Below are positions 58,436 through 64,000 of a DNA stretch of 64,000 nt, piece by piece. The notes under the pieces were generated by a model. The model saw only the letters and a list, made by a program, of their open reading frames with translations, ran no database searches and was not told where the DNA came from. The stretch's first letter is position 1. The number at the start of each line of letters is the position of its first letter. The translations under genes were made by a program, and so were the position numbers. Source of the DNA: Micromonospora vinacea (GTDB lineage: Bacteria; Actinomycetota; Actinomycetes; Mycobacteriales; Micromonosporaceae); contig NZ_JADOTY010000001.1 in assembly GCF_015751785.1 (NCBI RefSeq), positions 3,038,001-3,102,000 of the forward strand, read 5' to 3'.

Positions 58436-59077
58436 TCAGTACGCGGCGGTAAAGCGGGCGTTCTGGTGCTGCGGCTGCTCGATCTCGTCGATGATCGCCA
58501 CCGCCAGGTCCTCGTAGGTGAGCACCGAGCGGCCCTGAGCATCGGTGACCGGCTGGTCGGTGCCGGTGCGGTAGTGCCCGGTACGCGCGCCGGGGTGGAA
58601 CTCCAGCGGGGGTGGCGAGACGTACGTCCAGCTCACCCCGTCGGCGGCGGTGCGGTAATAGTCCAGCGCGTCCGCCTGACCGAGCGCCGAATCCCGGTAC
58701 TCCGCTGGGAAGTCCGGCTCGTCGAGGATGCGGGTGCCACCGGGGGTGAGCAGGGTGGACCCGCCGCCCAAGTGGATGATCCGCGGTGCGGCCGGCATCC
58801 CGCGCAGCGTGGTCACCAGGTTCTCCGCCGCGTTCCGCCACAGCTCGCGCTCGCCGCCGCCGATCGCCACGACCAGCGCGTCGGCGTCCGGCGCCAGCTC
58901 CCGGACACTCCGCTCGCTGGTCGCGTCGCCGGTGACCGTCCGCACCCCGGCCGGCAGGTACGAGGTGGCCTCCGGGCGGCGGACGGCGGCGATCACCCGG
59001 TGCCCCCGGTCGACCGCTTCGGCAACGACCCGCGAACCGGCGGTGCCGCCCGCGCCAAACACGACGATGGTGCTCAC
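58436..59077 (-). CDS. NAD(P)H-binding (NmrA-like) protein
   Basis: 213 aa. Rossmann motif VVFGAGGTAGSRVVAEAVDRG, followed by VIAAVRRPEA, GDATSERSVRELAPDADALV and IIHLGGGSTLL. The atypical SDR/NmrA-like class binds NAD(P) but usually lacks a catalytic Tyr-Lys pair in standard place; Y and K at YYRTAADGVSW are not in the usual spacing. It may be a redox sensor or a reductase. Convergent with the F420/FMN gene. Confidence 0.85.
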   Translation of the reverse strand: MSTIVVFGAGGTAGSRVVAEAVDRGHRVIAAVRRPEATSYLPAGVRTVTGDATSERSVRELAPDADALVVAIGGGERELWRNAAENLVTTLRGMPAAPRIIHLGGGSTLLTPGGTRILDEPDFPAEYRDSALGQADALDYYRTAADGVSWTYVSPPPLEFHPGARTGHYRTGTDQPVTDAQGRSVLTYEDLAVAIIDEIEQPQHQNARFTAAY

Positions 59078-59129
59078 CAGCTCAGGCTAGGGACTGGGCC
59101 GGCTGCCCGTCGGTGGAACGACGATCCCG

Positions 59130-60362
59130 TCAGTCGACCAGGGCGGCGTAGACGAGCTGGCGCAGCTGGGAGCGGAGCGGATAGGTGCTCGACGGCATCA
59201 GCTGCGTGAACAGCAGCGCGGTGATCTCCTCGGCCGGGTCGACCCAGAACGCGGTGCTGGCCACCCCGCCCCAGTAGAACTCGCCGACGCTGCTCGGCAC
59301 CCGGCTGGGGATCGGGTCGTCGACCACCGCGAAGCCGAGGCCGAAGCCGATCCCGTCCAGGGTGGTCTCGGCGAAGCCGCCGGTGGAGAGGGTGCCCAGG
59401 TCCTGACCGCCGGGCAGGTGGTTGCGGGTCATGAACCGCACGGTGCGCGGCCCGAGTAGGCGGACGCCGTCCAGTTCGCCGCCACGCAACAGCATCGACG
59501 TGAAGCGGTGGTAGTCGGCGGCACTGGAGATCAACCCGCCGCCGCCGGAGAGCAGCGCCGGCTTGCTGAACGCGAGCGACCCGAGGCTGTCGTAGCGGAC
59601 GGCCCGGCCACTGCGCGGTTCCGGGACGTAGAGCGCGGCCAGCCGGTCGGCCTCGTCGCCCTCCACCCACCAGCGGGTGTCGGTCATGCCCAGCGGGCCG
59701 AAGATCCGGTCGGCGAAGAACGCGTCGAGGCTCTGCCCGGAGATCACCTCGACGAGTCGGCCGAGCACGTCGGTGGCGACGGAGTAGCCCCACGCCGAGC
59801 CGGGCTGGAACAACAGCGGCAACTCGCCGAATGCCGCGCAGGCGCTGGCCAGGTCGACGTCCGCCGGCGGGTACAGGTCGTAGCCGGCGGCCCGGTAGAG
59901 CCCGTCGACCACCGAGGTCTGCATGAAGCCGTACGTCAGGCCGGCGGTGTGGGTGAGCAGGTGCCAGACCCGGATCGGCTCGACCGCCGGAACCGTGTAC
60001 GGCTTGAGCGCCGACCCCTTGGAGTAGACCCGCACGTCGGCGAACTCGGGGAGCCAGCGGCTGATCTCGTCGGTCAGCTCGAACCGGCCCTCCTCCCACA
60101 GCATCATCGCCGCGACCGAGGTGACCGGCTTGGTCATCGAGTAGATCCGCCAGAGGGTGTCGGCCTCGACCGGTGCGCCCGACTCCCTGTCGCGCAGCCC
60201 GTACGTCGAGGAGTGCGCCACCTCGCCGCCACGGGTGACCACCACCTGCCAACCGGCCAGCCGGCCGTCGTCGACGTACCGACCGAAGTGCTCGTCGATC
60301 CGCGCCAGCCGCGCCGCGTCGAAACCGATCTGATCCGGGTCCTTGCTCCGAGCCACACTCAC
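59130..60362 (-). CDS. Class C beta-lactamase-like serine hydrolase
   Basis: 410 aa. S-x-x-K motif in YSMTKPVTSVAAMML, Y-x-N-equivalent WGYSVATDVLGRL (Y-S-V), and a C-terminal triad-like YWGGVASTAFWV (H/K-x-G equivalent) of the esterase/beta-lactamase class C family. Lid and hinge helices lie in between. Members include esterases, D-aminopeptidases and true AmpC enzymes; this one looks like an esterase-type relative. No signal peptide, so probably cytoplasmic. GTG start. Confidence 0.85.
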   Translation of the reverse strand: MSVARSKDPDQIGFDAARLARIDEHFGRYVDDGRLAGWQVVVTRGGEVAHSSTYGLRDRESGAPVEADTLWRIYSMTKPVTSVAAMMLWEEGRFELTDEISRWLPEFADVRVYSKGSALKPYTVPAVEPIRVWHLLTHTAGLTYGFMQTSVVDGLYRAAGYDLYPPADVDLASACAAFGELPLLFQPGSAWGYSVATDVLGRLVEVISGQSLDAFFADRIFGPLGMTDTRWWVEGDEADRLAALYVPEPRSGRAVRYDSLGSLAFSKPALLSGGGGLISSAADYHRFTSMLLRGGELDGVRLLGPRTVRFMTRNHLPGGQDLGTLSTGGFAETTLDGIGFGLGFAVVDDPIPSRVPSSVGEFYWGGVASTAFWVDPAEEITALLFTQLMPSSTYPLRSQLRQLVYAALVD

Positions 60363-60459
60363 GTCGCCGAACCTACTCGCCGGTACGCCGCCACTGGAAG
60401 GGGGCCGGTACCGGCCACGCCGGCAGTCGGCTGTCGGCGGCGCCCACTAGCCTGGCCGG

Positions 60460-61053
60460 ATGCCGGAGTTGACCGAGGACGTGACCTTCCGCGACGAGGA
60501 CTGGTACGGCGAGGAGTTGACCGACCGGCACTTCGTGGGCTGCGAGTTCTTCAGGGTGGACCTGACCGAGGCGCTGAGCAGAGGCGCGGTCTTCACCGGG
60601 TGCACGTTCGGCAACGTGGCGTTCAACGCCTCCCGGCACGTCGACTCCGCCTTCACCCGTTGCGTCTTTCGGCGGTGCAACTTCTTCGAGGCCGAGTTCA
60701 CCGGCTGCAAGATGGTCGGCAGCACCTTCACCGAGTGCGATCTGCGTCCGTTGACGGTGGACGGCGGTGACTGGTCCTTCGCCGCGCTGCCCGGTGCCGA
60801 CCTGCGTGGCGTTCGGCTGACCGGGGTGCGCATGCGCGAGGTGGACCTCACCCGGGCCAACCTCACCGGTGCTACCGTCACCAGTGTCGATCTTTCCGGC
60901 GCGCAGCTGACCAACGTCCGGCTCGGCGGCGCCGACCTGCGGGGCAGTGATCTCACCGCGCTCGACCCGACGGTCGTCGAACGGGCCGGCGCCATCATCG
61001 ACGTCGAGCAGGCAGTGGTCGTCGCGCAGTTGCTGGGCTTCCGGATCGGCTGA
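60460..61053 (+). CDS. Pentapeptide-repeat protein
   Basis: 197 aa. About 15 A(D/N)LXX-type units occur, for example FRVDLTEALSRGAVFTGCTF, FTECDLRP, GADLRGVRLTGVRMREVDLT, ANLTGATVTSVDLSGAQL and GADLRGSDLT. They fold into a right-handed quadrilateral beta-helix. Qnr- and MfpA-type pentapeptide proteins mimic DNA and protect DNA gyrase from quinolones; many others have no known role. Two to three cysteines and the less regular first third suggest it is a generic member. Confidence 0.85.
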   Translation: MPELTEDVTFRDEDWYGEELTDRHFVGCEFFRVDLTEALSRGAVFTGCTFGNVAFNASRHVDSAFTRCVFRRCNFFEAEFTGCKMVGSTFTECDLRPLTVDGGDWSFAALPGADLRGVRLTGVRMREVDLTRANLTGATVTSVDLSGAQLTNVRLGGADLRGSDLTALDPTVVERAGAIIDVEQAVVVAQLLGFRIG

Positions 61054-61253
61054 CGCGCACAGCGCTCGTGGTCTGCCGAAGTGTCCGTCCGAGCGGACCA
61101 GGTTGTCCGACAGCGTCCCATTGTGGGCTGGACACGTCCGGCAGTCCGGATCTAGCGTGTCGTCCACGCCCGTTGCAAACGTGAAACGGCCCACAGTGGA
61201 CGGTGTGGTCCGCGGCGGTCCAGAACGGCCGGGCGGTGGAGTTGGAGGGGTCG

Positions 61254-62195
61254 GTGGCGGACGAAGACCGCACGCGGGCTGGTTCGAGGGCTGGCGACGC
61301 GCCGCCGAGGCACCGTCCGCGTGCCATTACCGCCGGGGTGACCCGCGGCGTGTTGCGCCGGGCCCGGCAGCGGCGGCGCTGGGCGGTGGAGGGAGCCGCC
61401 GTACTCGCCTGCCTGGTGGTGTTGATCTCGTACCTCGGCACCCGGTCCGGTCCGGAGCCGGATGACGGCCAGGCGGGCCCGGGTGGCCTGCCCGCCGGGT
61501 CCGCCCGTTCCCCCGGTCTACCGGCCGCCGACGGGCGCACCGGCGAGGCCGGACCGGCGACGCCCGGTCTGCGTCCGCGCCAGCGCCCACCCTCGCCGGA
61601 CCCGACGCCGTCGGCCAGCGCGCCTGCCCCGCCGCCGGCCAAGCCCGGTTCGCCGGCGCTGTCGGTGAGCCGGGGGGAGATGCCCGCCGCCGTCGACCTC
61701 ACCGCCGTGGGCACCCGGGACTGGGTGCACTGGGGGGAGCATGGGGGTAGGTCGACGAACCGCAAGCGCTCCGGCTCCGGCGAGATCATCGACGGGGGCG
61801 GCGCCGGCAGCCGGGTCGGCTGGGACGGCAACCAGGAGTACGTGCGCTGGTCCGACGGCGCGCCGGAGCGGTCGACGAACGGCAGCTCCAACGGCGTCTA
61901 CACCTGCGGTGCGGGGAACGGGTTCAGGATCGCCATCGCCGGCAGCGGCGAGCCGCGCACCGTCCAGCTGTACGGCGGCATCTGGATGGCTCGGGGGCGA
62001 CTGGAAGCGCGGTTGTCGACCGGCGGACCGGCCAGCACCGCTCGACTGGAAGACCCCTACAACAGTCAGAGTGCCCAGTTCACCATCCGCTTCACAGTGC
62101 CGAAGGGCGCCCGACTGCTGCTGAACTGGACCGTCGAGAAGGTCTTCACGCCGCACTGCGGCAACGTCGGTCTGCAGGCAGTGACGGTGCGCTGA
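61254..62195 (+). CDS. Membrane-anchored protein with exported beta-sandwich domain
   Basis: 313 aa from the GTG at 61254, with GGAGG five bases upstream. A short cytoplasmic Arg-rich segment is followed by a TM helix (about 48-64, GAAVLACLVVLISYLG) and a long Pro/Gly-rich disordered linker (about 70-140). The C-terminal about 170 residues form a beta-rich domain with two Cys: DLTAVGTRDWVHWGEHGG, NGVYTCGAGNGFRIAIAG and ARLLLNWTVEKVFTPHCGNV. This domain is like exported carbohydrate- or ligand-binding sandwiches. No catalytic motif. Function unknown. Confidence 0.65.
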   Translation: MADEDRTRAGSRAGDAPPRHRPRAITAGVTRGVLRRARQRRRWAVEGAAVLACLVVLISYLGTRSGPEPDDGQAGPGGLPAGSARSPGLPAADGRTGEAGPATPGLRPRQRPPSPDPTPSASAPAPPPAKPGSPALSVSRGEMPAAVDLTAVGTRDWVHWGEHGGRSTNRKRSGSGEIIDGGGAGSRVGWDGNQEYVRWSDGAPERSTNGSSNGVYTCGAGNGFRIAIAGSGEPRTVQLYGGIWMARGRLEARLSTGGPASTARLEDPYNSQSAQFTIRFTVPKGARLLLNWTVEKVFTPHCGNVGLQAVTVR

Positions 62196-62312
62196 CTGAC
62201 TGACCGGTCGCTGCGCCCGCGGGTGGCGGGACAGTTTGTCCGTCGCGGACCGTCGAACACGTCGTAACTTTCTGCTGTCCCCATCCGACCATCCAGTGTG
62301 GAGGCAGCGGAG

Positions 62313-62642
62313 ATGAGTAGCAGCACCGCCCACCGCGTCCGTCGTGCCGCTTCGTCCGGCACCGGTGAGGCGTCCGGGGAGGTTCTTCGCGACATTCCCC
62401 TGCCGCCGTACGTGACGGGCGAGGACACCCAGTTCGCCGTACGGGCGGTGGTGGTGCACGCCCCCCGGCGGTGGTCCGGGGGTGTGGTCTGCCGCAACGA
62501 TGCCAGCCCGCACCCGTGCCGCCTGCACCGCTGGGGCACCCGGGTGCTGGCGCTGCGCGGGCTGCGGGCCGCTGAGATCGCCGCGCTCATCGAGCGTGGT
62601 GACCCGACGGCGGTGGTCCCCCCACCGGACCGTCCGGCCTGA
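62313..62642 (+). CDS. Small actinobacterial CRND/PCRLHRWG-motif protein (copy 2)
   Basis: 109 aa from the ATG at 62313 with GGAGG eight bases upstream; a GTG at 62298 is less well placed. The core AVRAVVVHAPRRWSGGVVCR, NDASPHPCRLHRWGTRVLAL and IAALIERGDP is shared with 55673-56083. The unrelated N- and C-termini and the low upstream identity show an old duplication. Function unknown. A strong terminator follows. Confidence 0.65.
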   Translation: MSSSTAHRVRRAASSGTGEASGEVLRDIPLPPYVTGEDTQFAVRAVVVHAPRRWSGGVVCRNDASPHPCRLHRWGTRVLALRGLRAAEIAALIERGDPTAVVPPPDRPA

Positions 62643-62652
62643 GCGCTCGCCG

Positions 62653-62682
62653 GGCCGGGAGGCGCGCACGCGCCTCCCGGCC
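62653..62682. terminator. Strong bidirectional terminator
   Basis: GGCCGGGAGGCGC (62653-62665) and GCGCCTCCCGGCC (62670-62682) form a 13-bp stem with a GCAC loop between the convergent small protein and PBP4 genes. Confidence 0.85.
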
Positions 62683-62687
62683 GCCGC

Positions 62688-64000
62688 TCAGCAGGTGATC
62701 GGTTTGACCCAGGAACACTCGACGCCCTCCGGGGTGCGCGGCGTCGCGGGCACCGTCGGCGCGGCCACCCGTGCCGTCGACGCCGCACCCTCGCGGAAAC
62801 CGGCCAGCGCCACGGCGATCTGGTCCTCCAGCGGCTTCACCGACGCCGTCAGGTAGTTGTTCAGCAGGATGGAGAACGCCAGCAGGCGACCATCGGCGCT
62901 GGTGACGTAGCCGGAGAGCCCGGAGACACCCGTCAGGCTGCCGGTCTTGGCGTGCACGTTGCCCGCGGCGGGGGTGCCGGCCATCCGGCTGCGCAGGGTG
63001 CCGCCGACGAACCGCTCAGGCTGGCCGGCGATCGGCAGTGCCGCGTACCAGGTCGCGAACCACGGTTCGGCGCGGACGGCGCTCAGCAGGTCGACGAACT
63101 CCGCCGCCGGGACCAGGTTGCGTCGGGACAACCCTGAGCCGTCACGCTGCCGCAGTCTTCCGGTGTCCATTCCCGTGTCGGCGACGTACTCGCTGATCGC
63201 GGTGAGTCCGGCCGTCCAGGTGCCCGAGCCGGAGAGCACCCGACCGATCTCCTTGGTCAACACCTCGGCGTGCCCGTTGTTGGACAGCTTGAGGAACGGC
63301 GTCATCAGCTCACCCAGGCTCATCGAGTCGTGGCGCGCCACCGGGTGGGCCGTCTCCGGGGTGGGCTGGCCGAGCACGGTCCGGCCGAGCACCCGCACGC
63401 CGTGTCGGTGCAGCGCCGCCCGGAACACGTCGGCCGCGTAGCCGGTGGGTTCCCAGACGGTGACCCAGTCGCTGGCCGGCTCGTCGCCGACGGCGATCTG
63501 ACCGGTCACCACGACGGTGTTGCCGCCGTGCTCGCGCTCGATGGAGATCGAGGTCTCGCCGTCGCTGACCGTCTGGGCGCGGTTGTCGACGCGGACGTAC
63601 CCGGTGGCGGGGGTGGTGGTGACCACCGGCGGGGCGCCGGCGCGGTCGGCCGGTGCGGCGTGCACGATCAGCGTGCCCGCGTCGTAGTCGGTGTCCGGGG
63701 CGACGGTCAGGGCGGAGACCTGGGCGGCGTAGTAGTAGGGCTCGTCGTCCCAGGTCCAGTCGGGCCCGAGTCGGGCGCGGTCGTAGCGGGTGTCGTCGGC
63801 GACCAGGTTTCCGGTGACCACCCGGACGCCGTCGGCGGCGACCTTCGCGGCGAGCGCGTCGTAGTCGGCGGCGAGCATGGTCGGGTCGCCCCCACCGCGC
63901 AGGTAGAGGTTGCCGGAGAGCAGGCCCGCGCGGCGTTTGCCGCTGGTGCGTACGTCGGTGCTGAAGCGGTGGCCGGGGCCGAGCAGCTCAAGGGCCGCGG
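62688..64000 (-). CDS. dacB: PBP4/DacB-type D-Ala-D-Ala carboxypeptidase (partial)
   Basis: 437 codons inside the window; the 5' end, with the catalytic S-x-x-K, lies beyond position 64000. Visible PBP4 features: the N-terminal GPGHRFSTDVRTSG and LSGNLYLRGGGDPTM of domain I/II, the S-N-N motif in LKLSNNGHAEVL, and the K-T-G motif in NVHAKTGSLTGVSG, followed by FSILLNNYL. It cleaves D-Ala from stem peptides or crosslinks in peptidoglycan. The extreme C-terminus ends ECSWVKPITC, two cysteines that could form a disulfide, unusual for the family. Confidence 0.9.
   Translation of the reverse strand, partial: AALELLGPGHRFSTDVRTSGKRRAGLLSGNLYLRGGGDPTMLAADYDALAAKVAADGVRVVTGNLVADDTRYDRARLGPDWTWDDEPYYYAAQVSALTVAPDTDYDAGTLIVHAAPADRAGAPPVVTTTPATGYVRVDNRAQTVSDGETSISIEREHGGNTVVVTGQIAVGDEPASDWVTVWEPTGYAADVFRAALHRHGVRVLGRTVLGQPTPETAHPVARHDSMSLGELMTPFLKLSNNGHAEVLTKEIGRVLSGSGTWTAGLTAISEYVADTGMDTGRLRQRDGSGLSRRNLVPAAEFVDLLSAVRAEPWFATWYAALPIAGQPERFVGGTLRSRMAGTPAAGNVHAKTGSLTGVSGLSGYVTSADGRLLAFSILLNNYLTASVKPLEDQIAVALAGFREGAASTARVAAPTVPATPRTPEGVECSWVKPITC

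Noticed and set aside
1..64000. Prophage, IS element, tRNA or rRNA genes
   Set aside because: No transposase, integrase, phage structural gene or tRNA cloverleaf was recognised in the window by eye.

Overview
The window is a chromosomal stretch from a high-GC actinomycete. The evidence is dense GTG starts, strong G/C bias at third codon positions, TipAS-type MerR and XRE regulators, DrrAB and MacB/FtsX-type exporters, NarL-type two-component systems, and a PPOX/F420-type oxidoreductase. The overall style fits Micromonosporaceae, probably Micromonospora. That placement is inference from gene style, not from a marker gene. No rRNA, tRNA, transposase, integrase or phage structural gene was recognised. 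The right edge cuts a PBP4-type carboxypeptidase and the left edge cuts an EAL-domain protein.

Layout. 1-5 kb: end of an EAL protein, MerR/TipAS regulator, membrane-anchored protein, class A beta-lactamase-like protein, ABM monooxygenase, FGGY gluconokinase. 5.2-9 kb: two paralogous membrane-anchored proteins (5240-6388 and 7815-9026) enclose a WapI-like immunity-type protein and an uncharacterised protein. 9-10.4 kb: VOC protein and alpha/beta hydrolase. 10.4-15.5 kb: an accessory island with a 1027-aa PLD/DEAH-helicase/DUF3427 protein on the minus strand. Across a gene-free 650 bp from it lies a markedly lower-GC two-gene operon encoding a membrane-anchored SepF-like protein and a four-TM SLATT (DUF4231-like) protein. 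15.6-22 kb: GNAT plus XRE regulator, flavoprotein, short flavohemoprotein-like reductase, and an unknown gene followed by a GIY-YIG/HNH nuclease. 22-26 kb: secreted FN3-CBM protein, secreted protein with three 88-aa repeats, OGG-fold-like protein, HTH/DUF4180 pair. 26-38 kb: large AAA ATPase, FMN reductase-DrrA-DrrB operon, then assorted oxidoreductases and regulators. 38-49 kb: aldo/keto reductase, divergent LysR/class A beta-lactamase-like pair, Tat-exported MBL hydrolase, DUF1697, and a NarL-type kinase/regulator divergent from a MacB/FtsX exporter. 49-54 kb: SOUL protein, and an ABC exporter plus YqeB-like protein divergent from a second NarL-type kinase/regulator. 54-64 kb: DUF234-type ATPase, two copies of a small actinobacterial protein, M15 carboxypeptidase, DUF6642 protein, F420/FMN oxidoreductase, NAD(P)-binding protein, class C beta-lactamase-like hydrolase, pentapeptide-repeat protein, secreted beta-sandwich protein, PBP4.

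The most unusual part is the lower-GC SepF-like/SLATT pair beside the PLD-helicase. Both genes carry TTA codons, and SLATT proteins are predicted membrane effectors of bacterial conflict systems. I propose it as a candidate two-gene membrane conflict or defence module. A second unusual signal is a palindromic repeat present twice, at 3152-3209 and as a perfect 44-bp palindrome at 21837-21880. A third is a long inverted repeat at 29593-29668 between convergent genes. Several intergenic palindromes look like operators, most clearly 32208-32232, 40006-40029 and 52017-52051. Several convergent gene pairs end in strong shared hairpins (42107-42136, 56122-56170, 62653-62682).
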